DNA of 64,000 nt, from positions 43,578,492 through 43,642,491 of the forward strand of contig NC_052136.2 in assembly GCF_016086655.4 (NCBI RefSeq), read 5' to 3'. Source of the DNA: Lepeophtheirus salmonis (taxonomy: Eukaryota > Arthropoda > Copepoda > Siphonostomatoida > Caligidae). Below the pieces are notes generated by a model. That model saw only the letters and a list, made by a program, of their open reading frames with translations. It ran no database searches and was not told the DNA's origin. The translations under genes and the position numbers were made by a program. Within the stretch, counting starts at the first letter, position 1, and every line of letters begins with the position of its first letter. This document shows positions 1 to 12,000 of the stretch, in pieces.

Positions 1-827
1 CCCAGTATTCTGACCTAATTTAGTCATGCTATTGCCTTTTTCTTTTTTTTGAGTCTTCACTCTGTAAATGTGAAATTAAGTGTCTAATGTAAATATTTAG
101 ATTCCAAACAACATTTCACAAATTAAAAGCTTAGTTTTCCTACTGCCTTAAGTAAATATTTTATTTTTAATCTTTGTTAATATATACTTATCATTCTTAA
201 TATATATAACTGATTTCTGATAAAATACAACTAATTTTGACATATACACAAATTTGAAAAAAATAAAAAAATATATATATTGAAAAATGCTGGAAAATTA
301 CTTAGATGTAGATGCAAGCAGTTATTACTGGAAGGAAATAAATAAAGGGTTCACTCCTATCCATCAAGGGTAAATGCAGGGATTACTCTGTTGTCGTTCA
401 TCAATTATACTCTTAGTCTAACAAGGACATATAATGAAGAATTCATGTAGGCCAATATAATTGACCTTTTTAGAGGCACGTCTAGCTTTTTTATCCACTT
501 GGAATCTTGACCAGTAAAGGGTAAGGGAAAACTTTCAAAAAAGATATGGTAGTTCATCTTCTGTAATTTTCTTATTGTCACCTGTTAATTATTTATACAT
601 ATATTATAATAGAGGGGGAAATATTTCTTTATCAATGGATATATTTATACAAAATACATTAAATTAAAGTCCTTGATTTATATAAATTACTATAAAAATC
701 CCATATAGTACCCTTTTTGAGTTCATAACATGTAGAGTTAGTTCCTTTAAATTATACAAGAGTCAACTTATGAATATTATAGAAAAGAGCATCTTTGTTT
801 ATTTCAAAAAGCTTCTTAGGAATTATA
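1..827. other. AT-rich intergenic sequence, no gene seen
   Basis: No convincing reading frame on either strand. Bases about 335-430 belong to a dispersed repeat that recurs at 26,332-26,446; the shared part ends in a near-identical TCTTAGTC(T/C)AACAAGGAC block. The rest is simple AT-rich sequence. Confidence 0.5.
335..430 (+). repeat. Dispersed repeat, family shared with 26,332-26,446
   Basis: This stretch and 26,332-26,446 share the blocks GGAAATAAA near the start, GATGACGATC/TTGTCGTTCATC in the middle and CTCTTAGTCTAACAAGGAC at the end. A third weaker match (CTCTACTCTGAGTTAAACAAG) lies near 20,610-20,650. No coding capacity or terminal repeats were seen, so the class is unknown. Confidence 0.5.
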
Positions 828-860
828 CCGAGCGGTCCATTAGAATCTGAACACAAGGAT
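828..860 (+). repeat. Solo mariner-type terminal repeat
   Basis: After a TA dinucleotide the sequence reads CCGAGCGGTCCATTAGAATC, nearly the same as the left end of the mariner copy at 5,015 (CCGAGTAGTCCATTAAAATC). No matching right end or transposase was found downstream, so this looks like an orphan end. Confidence 0.5.
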
Positions 861-2279
861 TAATACAGATTTTTGTTATATTTTATATTTTTTTAAGTGA
901 TCCCATGTTGAAATACTGAAATTCTCTACTAATTGAGAATGGATCGCTCTATTCTTTCAATCTTTGTATCTCATTCAAAAAATTGCAAAGTGTAGAGCAT
1001 CTCATCAATAGATGTTCGCTCCATCTTATGATCTTCCTTCGATTGCCTAAATCTTTCTTTTTTGAGGCATGACGTGATAAAATTGGGATTATCATCATAG
1101 AAAATATGATGATAATGTTGACTATTTGCTAGAACACCCCCATAAAAAATGTTATCACTACAAAATGGAATAACAATCTATGGAGATTCATATTTTTTTA
1201 AATAAATCTCTATGTAGTATGAATAAGTTATAAGGGTCAAAAAACGAGTGTCGGTTTTCATTATTTTTCAGCCTAGAAATGGACATAAATGGAATTTTCA
1301 GAAAAACACATGAATTAATTAACAAAACTTCAATTAAAAATTGCTATTTGATAGATAAAAATAATTCTTAAGAAGACATTATCAGAATAAATAAAGAATT
1401 GATTTTAGTCTGATTTATTTGTTCCGAAGCATACTGAAAAGTATTGGAGATAAAATGTAGATAGGGGAAAGAAAGAACTAAACTTAAGCTATTTTTTTTG
1501 TTACCCATTAGATAATGTTAGAATCAAAATAAACGTTGCGGAAAAATATCCCAATGTAAACTATATGTTTGAGTGATACGTTTTTTTTCTAAGTTATGAA
1601 TAGAATAGTCCCACTTTATCTGAAATATAGTGCAGTTATTCAGAATATATAATCATTTTCTATTGAGAAAAAAGAATCCTTCCATCATCACCCTGAAATC
1701 TTTTACAATAATAAGAATAAATATATATAAAGCATTATATATATACATGAAATTTGTAAATCAAATATTTGTAGGCTTAGACATTGAGTGGAAAATGTTT
1801 GCTGTTCATGTATACCGTTCATTTTTGAAGACTTGAAATAATTGAACAATAAGCTCTTTTAAGATTTTTAAACAGCTTTGTCTATTCATTTCTTTCTTGC
1901 AAGTATTTTACTCCTGAACCAAAGTAATGACCAAGTGGCGATACAACGACCATGTGATGATTTTTTATCCAAATTTAGTTGGTTGCATGAGTACTTCTTT
2001 GTCCACTAGGGTCGCTGAAAGTATAATGAATTACTCTATAACTAACAATGCATCATCTATAAATTTTTTAGGTTCAGTTTCCACAAAAAGAGTCTTAGTT
2101 GACTAAACTTGTACAAAAATTAATCATATGGTGGTCGTTTCGTATTTTAAAATATGATCAGAATGAATTTAATAAAATAATAAATGAACATAAATTTTTC
2201 GTAAAAAACCAATGGCACGGATGAAGCGTAAACGCATCCAAGTTTGATTATTTCTCATATTAAAGTAAGTAGCACATGG
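861..2279. other. AT-rich intergenic sequence, no gene seen
   Basis: Short open frames such as the one at 1,630-1,836 have low-complexity composition, no recognisable motif and no splice context. Nothing else can be supported here. Confidence 0.4.
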
Positions 2280-2545
2280 TCTGAACAGTTGAGGGCTTCA
2301 CACCTAGATAGCATTATTTTTTTTAATTTACCTCATTTTCAGTTACTACTCAAAATCCTCAAAAGACAGCAATCAAAATTTCATGATAGTCTGTTTCTAA
2401 GTTTATGAGTCAACTCTGACGCCACTTTTGGGATTTCGAAAATAATGATCAAAAAAAAATTTGTGTTTTAATTTTACAATGCTTCTTTATGGGAAAATGT
2501 ACCATTCAAGCTAAGTAATGACTTGAAAAGCGTTATGGGGACTTC
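2280..2545 (+). mobile_element. Mariner 5' region fragment
   Basis: This stretch aligns by eye with 34,060-34,320: both contain CTTCACAC, a CCTCATTTT block, CAAAAGACA followed by TCAAAATTTCAT, GTTTATGAGT, and TGCTTCTT(T/C)ATGG. At the 3' end an ATG-led frame reads MGKCTIQAK, a stop, then LEKRYGDF, which fits the start of a mariner helix-turn-helix transposase. The frame has stops and the element is cut short. Family assignment is inference from this short peptide. Confidence 0.5.
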
Positions 2546-2587
2546 ACTCCCTAAGGCAAATAATAATTATTTAAAAAAAAACAATTT

Positions 2588-2619
2588 TGAACAAGGAAAA
2601 CACGTGTTTTCCTTGTTCA
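2588..2619. repeat. Perfect 32-bp palindrome
   Basis: TGAACAAGGAAAACAC is followed immediately by its exact reverse complement, with CACGTG at the centre and no spacer. It lies just downstream of a mariner 5' fragment. It could be a fold-back joint of a rearranged element, or simply an inverted duplication. No function is claimed. Confidence 0.9.
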
Positions 2620-3605
2620 GCGCTGTACTTTTTAGCCCAAGAGTTAGATCATAGTTTGAGCACCTATTATTAAAAAAAAATCCCTTAAAATATTACATAA
2701 TTAATACATTACAGTTTATTCTTATATGCATATTGTTTACATCGTATTTTGTTTGCTTTTCTTTTACAATTAAAGTTAAAATAATATTTGATATATAAAT
2801 TTATATTCAGAACAAAATTTGAGTTGGATAATAGTTCTTATCCAACGAACTATTTGGTAGTTAGCATCCCTTGAACAAAGACTTTGTGAATCCTTTACGT
2901 TATGTTCATGTCTGGATTTAATTTTGTTATGGAAAACTATCCTTCATTAAGTTATTGTCTTGCAGGAATTGAGGATGCAGGGACATTCTTCTATATGATG
3001 ACTTATATTTGTAAAGTTCTGAAAAATAACAAAAAAAAAAAAATAATAATAATAACCATTATGCAAGAGCACTAGTTAACAAAGTTTTGCCCTTGATTTG
3101 ATATGCCATACCCCTAATTGCTCTTAACTCAAGAAATATGAATATAACCTTTTCACACAAACATTTCTAGTTGTGTGTTCTGAAGGGAGTAACTTATCAT
3201 AAACTTCGATTGTTTAAATAAGTTTACACAAATATTTTTCAAAGAAACTAATCTTAATTACAGCTGGGTTTACACATATATCATAATTGTAGACGCAATT
3301 TATGTCTAAGCAAGTTGCATCTATCCGCAGAAATCAAGCTAATTTTTTTTCTAAATTTTTCTTTGTGGATTACACTTGTATTATTTGACGAATTACCATT
3401 AATTTATATCGAAATATAATACTTATTATAATTATAACGCCTTTGAGTGGGCATCCAATTGCACTTAAAGTAATCAAATTTGATTTTCACAATAAAATAA
3501 TGATAAATTAATAAACTATATTTTAAATGGGTCATATCAGGACCAGTAAAGGTTTTAAGATATTGCAAAAATTCTTGGATAGCTTAATTAACCCATCCAA
3601 CAAAT

Positions 3606-3955
3606 TTGACAACAAAGTATTTAATTGACTCTTTTACTAATTTAAAAGCTGAACTTGATTATATTCTGGGAGAGTATGTTACTCCGTTTACGAAAGTAAA
3701 ATTTTGGCTAGTTGAGTTTAAACGAGGCTGTACAGCTTGTAAAGCCTCGTACGAGATGAACATCGCAGTGTTTGACCAAATGAGGTGACGATTCAGAAAT
3801 GGCAAAGAAAATCAACAAAACGGCACTGGTGTACCGTCAACTGAAGGTGTCGAGCTAGCTAATATTGTAAGCATTACCAAAAGTGTGGTACATTGCATAT
3901 TATCTGAAAAATTGGACAAAGGGAAGTTTTACACTAGATGTGTGCTCCGTTTATA
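3606..3955 (+). pseudogene. Mariner transposase N-terminal relic
   Basis: A 60-codon open frame (3,606-3,788) contains KVKFWLVEFKRG, which matches the helix-turn-helix consensus of mariner transposases (…KWAAEFKRGRE…). Beyond its stop, in other frames, ELANIVSITKSVVHCILSEK continues the same domain (second helix-turn-helix). The acidic RSGRP-type linker has been lost and at least two frameshifts separate the pieces. No catalytic region follows. It is a dead fragment, not a host gene. Confidence 0.65.
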
Positions 3956-5014
3956 GAGTATAGTGTACAAAACTGACAGGAGCATATGTTCAAAAATATT
4001 TTTTTTACCTCCAAAATTTTTTGTTTCTTTTTTGGGTCGAGTACTTTTGGAACTGCTCACATAATTACCTTATAACATGGAAGTTCTATGACAAAAAGAT
4101 GCAATTTATCATTTTTTGAAAATCCTATTATTATACAGTGCCTTAGTAAGACAACTTTTTTTTTGTAGAGGTAACATGTTCTGTCAAAAAAGGAATGATA
4201 CGTATACACTGTACACGCATTACTTTAAATATTATTTTTAAGATGCTTTTCTTTATTATGAAGTCGTATGCCCTTGCTCTACTTCGAACTATGATTTCTG
4301 TCATTCTTATCAAAATTGGGGAATTTAGTAGACCTTAGAAGAAAACTTCATTTGTTTTTTCATTTTAAATTGTACTTACAACATATTTTCTTCTATTAAA
4401 AAAAATAATACTGAAATAATTCAATATTTTTTTAATCTGAAAATATGTATCTACAAAGTTTCTTTATTAATATTTGTTTTATTCAATACAAAAAAATTGT
4501 AAGTAATCATGGTGTAAAAACAATAACTTTAGTAGGCCACAAAAGTAGAAATTAGTTCAATTTTTTGTATTATAAGGTAATTTTAATATTTAAAGCAACA
4601 TCAAAGCAATAAAGGATACAACATCATAATACAAGAGTCAAAAAAGGTAATACTTGGTTGACTGTGTCATTTCAAACAGAGCAAAACCTGTATTAAGCAG
4701 TCTGAATAAACTGAATAAAGTACCTCAGAAACAAGGACTCCTATTTTGTAATCTTAAAAAACTATAGAGTTTCACTGTTGGGTATTTATTATAGGTAACA
4801 TCAACTTCCTTTAATCTAAAAGGATGTTCCATTCAGGAAATTAAGGCATTTATTATATGACCCTGAGATACAATTTGACTGAATTGAGTTGTTCCTTTAC
4901 AAAAAATCTCACTATTTGCCATGAAGTTTTGTATTAAGTAATATTGATTCAACTTAAGAGGCATTTAGCGAGTAAAGAATAATTTATCAATGTATGAAAA
5001 TACGTCACTGGGTA
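3956..5014. other. AT-rich intergenic sequence, no gene seen
   Basis: No coherent coding region or terminal repeats. Several short poly-A/T runs. Nothing supportable. Confidence 0.4.
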
Positions 5015-5848
5015 CCGAGTAGTCCATTAAAATCTGAACGTTTTTAAAATTTTAAACGTCAACAAGATTCATTAATTAAGAATAGATTAAAAAAAATAAT
5101 ACTATAAAAAATACTTGTTTGAGCTCTCTCAATAAAAATGTAGCTGCCCATAGCAGCAATGATGGTTTCCAGGCGGCGGTGGAAGGTGTAGCACCGCTGC
5201 AGATGTAGTGTTCTGTCGTGACGTCCCAGTGCTGGCTGCCTGTGGCTTTGAGAACTCCCGTATTTAGATGACGGAATTTGCAGGACTTACCCTGGACATG
5301 CACCCTAAAAGCTGTAGTAGAGGGGGTTAACATCAGACTGTTGGGGCCAAAAGTGACAAAAAAAGGGTTCATAATATCTCAAAAGATTCATTTAAAAGAA
5401 TCTTGGAACAAAGGAAATGGGTTTATTTCATTGCTGGTGACAAAAGTGGCCATTGTATCCTCACAAGACTCTTTCAACACACTTTTCTATAGCATTGTAG
5501 ACAGTTTGGTGTGAAATCGCCAGATCTCTTGCACGATCCCTCACAGACGTGAGGGGATGGGCCTGGACTCGTTGGCCTTTTTGACAGAGCCCTTCTTCCA
5601 TTCTAACTCTTACGACTTGCTGACAGTGTAGACGGAGGTCCTAGAGATGCCCAACTGTAAGGAGTATGCAAATGGAAATTTGTCGATCCCGAAGTGTCAT
5701 TTTTCTCTACATGTACGTAAATTGGAGAACTCAGGTTTCTTTTGTTTTGTAAATAATTTTTTATTCTTTAATATTGCGGTGGAATATGAATTAATTTCAA
5801 TCACTCAACCTTCAATAATAAGTTTTTAGATTTCAATGGACCACCCGA
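5015..5848 (-). mobile_element. Degenerate mariner with both terminal inverted repeats
   Basis: The left end CCGAGTAGTCCATTAAAATC follows a TA; the right end, read on the minus strand, is TCGGGTGGTCCATTGAAATC followed by TA. These are imperfect inverted repeats with the expected TA target. On the minus strand the interior encodes a broken transposase: FWPQQSDVNPLYYSF then a stop (the catalytic third-aspartate region), and near the end FHRRLETIIAAMGSYI, the usual C-terminus. Several frame changes make it inactive. The same family is seen at 31,438-32,080 and 48,478-49,118. It sits just downstream of the chitin synthase gene, in the same orientation. Confidence 0.8.
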
Positions 5849-6068
5849 TATAGTGCTCTTTGATTCAAATACCAATATAGTATGAAGAAAAAAGGGAGTA
5901 TAACATACAGGGAGCACTGTATCAAATGAATGAAATCTCGAAAGTGTTTAGTTCAATTTTTATTAAAAATTTATTAATAAAGAAGTACTTTATATACAAT
6001 TTAATAAAAGTCAATGTGACTTTAGATCATGTTTTTCAGCCAGCTAAAGTACTCTCTGGCTCCTCAAA
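5849..6068. other. Putative 3' flank of the chitin synthase gene
   Basis: Lies between the candidate stop codon (6,069) and the mariner copy. On the minus strand it contains two AATAAA hexamers, so it may include the 3' UTR and cleavage site. Confidence 0.4.
5958..5975 (-). promoter_or_regulatory. Candidate polyadenylation signals
   Basis: Two AATAAA hexamers on the minus strand (5,970-5,975 and 5,958-5,963), about 95-110 nt past the candidate stop codon of the chitin synthase gene. In such AT-rich DNA they can occur by chance; the spacing is what makes them plausible. Confidence 0.35.
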
Positions 6069-6088
6069 TCATACTTTTTCTGCTAAAT
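6069..6088 (-). CDS. CHS: Chitin synthase exon 14 (candidate terminal exon)
   Basis: A 20-nt exon candidate: acceptor ATAACAG, then two bases completing the split codon, five codons (LAEKV) and TGA. The phase fits the strong CGTAAGAAT donor of exon 13, and AATAAA follows within about 110 nt. The alternative is that the exon 13 donor is not used, giving a longer tail that ends at 6,241. The homology is too weak here to decide. Confidence 0.4.
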
Positions 6089-9000
6089 CTGTTATTTGTC
6101 TATTCTTGAGGAGATAATGTCTTAATATTGAATGAATAGCTATTTATAAATGTGCTCATGAAAAATGAAATTATAACAAGGATTTGTTGGGGGTGCATCT
6201 TTAATATTATTGAAACTACATATGTATATTTGTCCCCGCCTCATAACTCTGGGCAATGCGAAGTACATTTGCCAGTAATTAATGAATTTGAAATACAGAT
6301 TTGTGCCGTGACACACTTAAAGCATGTAATTATTAGACTAGTAAATAAAAGAGTTATATTCTTACGCAAATTATCTTCATCCATATCCAAATCATTATTA
6401 GTATCTTCATCGGTATCAAATCTCACAGAAGTGCTTCTGGTTTCTACGTTCTTTTTGTATTTCAAATAATCATCCACCAAGTTTTTAAATCTCTGGTAAA
6501 ATATTTAAAATATAAATTTATTTAAAAAAAAAAGGTTTTTCATTATTTTTACCATATCTCCTTGAAGATACTTCTTTATTGGATTCATGGATAGAATATG
6601 CATAAACGTAAAAAGCCGATGTAAAAGCATTCCAATGATTTGCACAATCAAAACACTTGCAAAAAAAAGCGATAAAAACTAATCCAATTGGCTCTAATTT
6701 TAAGTATTCATAGGAGATATCGATAGCAACTGAGTTCTGAAAAATGTATATAGAGTTGGTTAAAAAGAAAGTCAAGGAACATTCTTTATGTAGGCCTGCG
6801 TCCAGTTCAAAAACATAGGGTGAGGGGCACATCAGTAAGAATAATAAGTGAGTTACGTTTAATTTTTTGAAAAAAATATCGATGTAAATACAAAAATTAT
6901 AATTTTTTTGGCGTAATTTTATTGTCACAGTTTCAATTTGTTACATTATGTCAAAAATGTGTACAACAACCGACCCTTAATAAGTCATAATCAGGGTATT
7001 CAGGGAATACAATTTATATAAATATAGAAAGTTTGTCTGTCTGGAAGTTTGTATGGTTGGATTCTATAAAGTCATTTTTGAGGCTATCATAAGACTATTA
7101 ATTGGACGATTAATCAGAATCGGAGAATTGAGTGAATCAACCAGGATCTAGAATCAGGAACGGGATTTGGAAAATAATGTTTAATTTGCGATTCCGATTA
7201 TTATTTATTACTGGCATTTAACTATATATTACTTTTATAAGTTATTGAAAAAAAAATAAAAAAGGGATTTTTCCTTTCTACTAGACAATTTAATATTTGA
7301 ATTTTTTTAAAAGCAATTCAATATTTGAAATTTTAAAAAAATATTAATTTTTGAAATAAAAAAAAAAAAAAAATTTTTGAAAAATTTTTTTTGTTAATAT
7401 CTATGTATTTTTGAAATTTGCATCCAAAAAATTTAATATTTAAATTTTTCGTCAAACAGTATTACACTAAAATTGAATTTTGATTTTATTTTTAAATTGT
7501 ATTTTTTGAAAACACCTGGGGATCTTTGAAATTTTTTTCCAATAATTTTTCCCTACAAATTTAAATTTTTGTGAATACCTATAAGCTGTGGAATGTTTTT
7601 TCTAAAAAATTTAACTTTATATGAATAGTTATAGATTTTTGAAATTTTTTTTCCAAAAAATAAATATTTCAAAATTTTTTAAAATAATTTGTACGAAAAA
7701 ACAAATACTGCAAATTTAATTTATTGAGATTAGCCATAGATTTTTTTATTTTTTTTGAATAATTGTAGATTTTTTTTATTCGTTGCATCTCTACATACCG
7801 GGCCGTGCAAAATTGTTTACCGATGATGTATATATACTTTTTAAGAGGTTTTGTGGCAACCAATCTGATTGTTTCGTATTTTACTGTTAAAATATACAAA
7901 AATCCTGCCTGTGAGAGCGTAACAACTTTCACGCGTGAGACCATGTCCAATCAGGAAAAAAAGAAGATCGAAAGTGCAGCCCTCCTCCGAGCGGGAGTGC
8001 CTCATAACAACATTAAGAAACAGGTTGGGGCCACGTTGAAGACAATTTACAACGTTTCCAAGTGCTTCGAGGCTGGGGGTGATCTCAAGCATTCCCCTGG
8101 GGCTGGCAGGAAGCCCACTGTCTCAACAAGGTAAAGTAAAGGCAGTGTTCAAGAGGACTCCCAACAAGTCCACTGCCGACATGTCCAGAAAGATGGGAAC
8201 GTCGACATCAACTGTTTCAAGGGCATTGAAAAGGACTGGAGGAAAGTCCCTGAGGCGTACTGAACGCCCTCTGCTAACTGAACGTCAGCGAGAAGTCAGA
8301 CTTGAGCGTGCCAAGAAAATCTTGAATGATATCAAGAGCTCATCTGGACGTATCATCATTTTTTCAGATGAGAAAACTTTTACGGTCGATCCTGTTTTCA
8401 ACTGGCAAAATGAACGTATTGCGAGCTTTGGAGACGGGAAGACCATGAAGCCGGTATGGTGCCCCACTGGATCAGATTAACAGCGGAAGATTATGTGAAG
8501 ATTTTGGCGTCCAAGGTCCTTCCGTGGATCAAATCAATAGTCAGCAACTCTCCTTGGGGTTTTCAACAAGATGGAGCACCCGCCCACGCTTCCAAGAAAG
8601 CTCAGGAGTGGCTCAAGGACAACATGAACTTTTGGCCCAGGACTACTGGCCCCCTCAGATCCCAGATCTGAACCCACTTGACTTATCTATCTAGGCGCCC
8701 GTGGAGACCAAGGCCTGCAAAAAACGACACAAGAACATAAATGCCTTAAAGGCTGCTGTCAATAAGGCCTGGGCCTCCATGGACGCCGATTACATCCAGC
8801 AAGTCTGTGGCAGATTCAGACGTCGCCTGACCAGTGTCATTGAGTCAAATGGTGGCTACATTGATTAAATTTGATCAGAAACTATTTTATTATTCTAAAA
8901 ATGTATGAATAAATTGTTTCTCAGGTCATTCAAATGTCATTATTGTCCGCGATATGTTCTGAACAAAAATCGGTAAATAATTCTGCACGGCCCGGTAGGA

Positions 9001-12000
9001 CTGCATAGATGCGTTCTAAGAAATAGCAATGTAATCAGTCGTGCGCGTCGTATTAAAAAAGAAAAGTGAGTATATATTTATAGTTTTTTATTTTTTAGTT
9101 GTCTAAAAAATATATAGCAGAGGATTAGTCCGTTCAAGAAATCCTGAGCGGCCTCCCTGGAGAGTAAGTTTTTGAAAGTAATGAGCGCGCTCCAGCTCAA
9201 TTAAAAATGAGTGGCAACTATTTTATCGCTTGTATAGTTATATTTGAATTTGACCACTCTTTATGATTGCAATATATTGCAAGTTCAAGTATGACATTCG
9301 ATTTGTGGTAACTATACATTATTTGTAATAGCTTATCTTAATTCAAATGATTGGTTTCATTTAAAACAGATGTGTCCAAAAATTTCAACTTTGAGCTTCA
9401 GTAATAAATGCTTTGCTAAATAGGAATGTAATCTCTCAGGCGATTACATCAACCAACTTATATTTGTTATAGTGCCGTGGAATTTTACCCTATACCATTA
9501 ATATATTTTCCCTTAAAGTAATTTTATGGCAAATATATTTTCCCAAATATATAAGAGGTTTATTTATTTTTTGTTAAAATTTATGTTCCCATTGAATTTT
9601 TTAATAAAAAATATGTTACGCGTATTACAATAAAACGTATTAATTGGATCTTTTTTTGTCGAAATAATAATGGAAATAAACTTTTGCTACATATTATGCT
9701 GGTTTGTCAATCCAGGAGTCTTTTCTAGTATTATGAATAATCCATCATATGTCACCAAAATGATTTTATTTTCTTAAGCTGTTATTTTATTATTTTACTA
9801 TAATGGAGAGAAGTATCAAGTAATTACGTATGACTTTGGTAATGAAAAACGTAGATATACACAAAAGATTTCCTTTGGAGATATATTCTATAATAATCTC
9901 CCCAAACCTACAAGGTGCGGATTTTAAAACCGGAAAATTTAAAGATAATGAATACCACAAATTATTGCCCAAAATTTAGTCAGCAATTCACAAATTTTTC
10001 GGTCTTACATAACGGGGTCCTTCACTCAAATTAACCACCTCAAGCTTCAACCACAGCCTCCAACCTGGCTTTGAACTCGGCAGAGGCCTTAATGAAGAAC
10101 TACTTGTCCATGTTGGCAAGTTTATTGGACTCTCTCTCCATGATGTCCCGCAAATAATAGTCTAAGGGGCTCAGATCAAGTGAGCTAGGAGGGAACATTA
10201 CCTATGACCAAAATATAAAGGACTTAGAAATATTGGTCCTTGGGGAATACATCCGTTGCAAATGACACAATATGGATAAGCCAAACCAATTTAAAGTTTT
10301 AGGATAACAATCCTAGGATTAATCCTAATTTTAGTTTTTATCATAATTATGTACTGAGTTAGGCCTGCTCACAACACAAGACACACAATCATGGCCGCTC
10401 GCCGTTCGTATTCGGAACAATCTCAAAGATTACGCATATTTTCCTGACGAATCTTGTCAGTTTAATCTGATATACACACATTCATAAGCATACGCAGATC
10501 TAAGGTAGCCAAGATATTGAGGTCTAAATTTTTTTAAGATTTAAAATCCCCACCTGTATATGTTCAAATCAGAGTTTGTCTGTTCGTCAGCAACATGTAA
10601 CTCGAGACAATGTCGTTTAGTACCACAAGTTTTTTAATAATTCTTCTCTCTAGCAATTTAGTACAATTTTTTTTGAGGGAGAACCAATTAATTTTTGAAT
10701 AGAGACCTAGGTGTATAAAGCTAAAATGTATTTTACCTGATATCGAATAAAGGTGATATTTGCCAGCGCATCTAGAGGCCAATTAATGAAAATTTGATTC
10801 TTTTGCTCTTGAAGAAGAAAAACTGTGACGACGAAAAGAGAATTGAGGATTATAAATGTTAGAACAACTTGATTCCGTAGTGTTTCCAGTCCTTTTTTTT
10901 GTTCTGCGGCATTATTGAGCTTCTGTTTTGATTTGTTTGTTTCAAGTCTGTCCTCCAGGATCTTGTCTTTTGATACTTCTGGGGACAAGTATGTTTCTAT
11001 TGTGTCATTCCAGAAGCCTATTTCCGTATCGGAAATATTATCAATATTACATTTTTTAATTATAGTGTTGTCCATCCAATGAGGATTCTCCAGATAATTT
11101 CGAGGTCTAACCGAATACTCGTCCTCTTCCGTATCATCGTTATCCTCACTAGGGTACAAAGTCATTCCTATTGAAGAAAATCTCCTGGAATTTAAATATC
11201 TATATTAATAAACCAATGTTATTTTGTTTTTTAATCATCAAATAATATGTGTTTAAATAATTTCTCTTTCATGAATAGACGATTAAACAAAATTGAGCCA
11301 AAAATATCAATTCCAAAAATTTAGTTAATCAAGACAAAAAGTGAAATAATCATGAAATGTTTTTACAGAGCGTATCATTCTTAATTGCTTGATTTATACA
11401 CAGCAGGGTGTTTATTTTCCTTTATTTTATTAATATGTCTAGGTTGCCGGAGCAAAATCAGTTCCTTATGATTAAAAAAAAAAATAATACAATTGACAAA
11501 AATTGTGGAATATTTAGAGGTAGCTCAACGGCCTCAAAGTTTAGAAAATTGCCATTTTTCCCCAAAAATTACTTCTTTCTTGATTATTGTAAAAACAGTT
11601 CACGAAACAGTTTTTTTAGGTCTAATAATTTTTTTAAGATTACTGAATTTACACTAAGAAATAGGTATGTCGTTCTGAGTATAAAATATACATAACGTGA
11701 ATTACAATGCAAAATAGTTGAAAAGAAAACTAATACATCTAATATACGAGGTGTTCTCAAAAAGTAAGATGACTTTTCAAATTTTGCAGGTAAGATACAT
11801 TTGTTTTGCTCTTTTTTTATGTAAGTACAACCGCCAAAAAAATACATATATTAATTCAGCTAAATAATATGTTTATTTTGTTTGTGAGAAAGATAACGAT
11901 TAGAAGTATTTTGCGTGTTCGGCGATTTTTTGCTATGGAAAAGCATGGATCAAAGAATTTGCATCAACTTTTGTCTAAAAAAAGAAATCAAGTATACTCC

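Noticed and set aside
5076..5372. 98-residue minus-strand open frame
   Set aside because: It lies in the wrong frame of a mariner copy; the transposase motifs are in the neighbouring frame.
6152..6469. 105-residue plus-strand open frame
   Set aside because: Antisense shadow of chitin synthase exon 13 and its flank; no motif of its own.
6518..6928. 136-residue minus-strand open frame as a separate protein
   Set aside because: Only the middle part is real (exon 12), and the frame shifts inside it; the ends are intron sequence.
7669..7950. Minus-strand open frames across the mariner left end (7,669-7,950 and 7,841-8,092)
   Set aside because: They run antisense through the AT-rich repeat and the transposase start; composition is Lys/Asn/Ile-rich without motifs.
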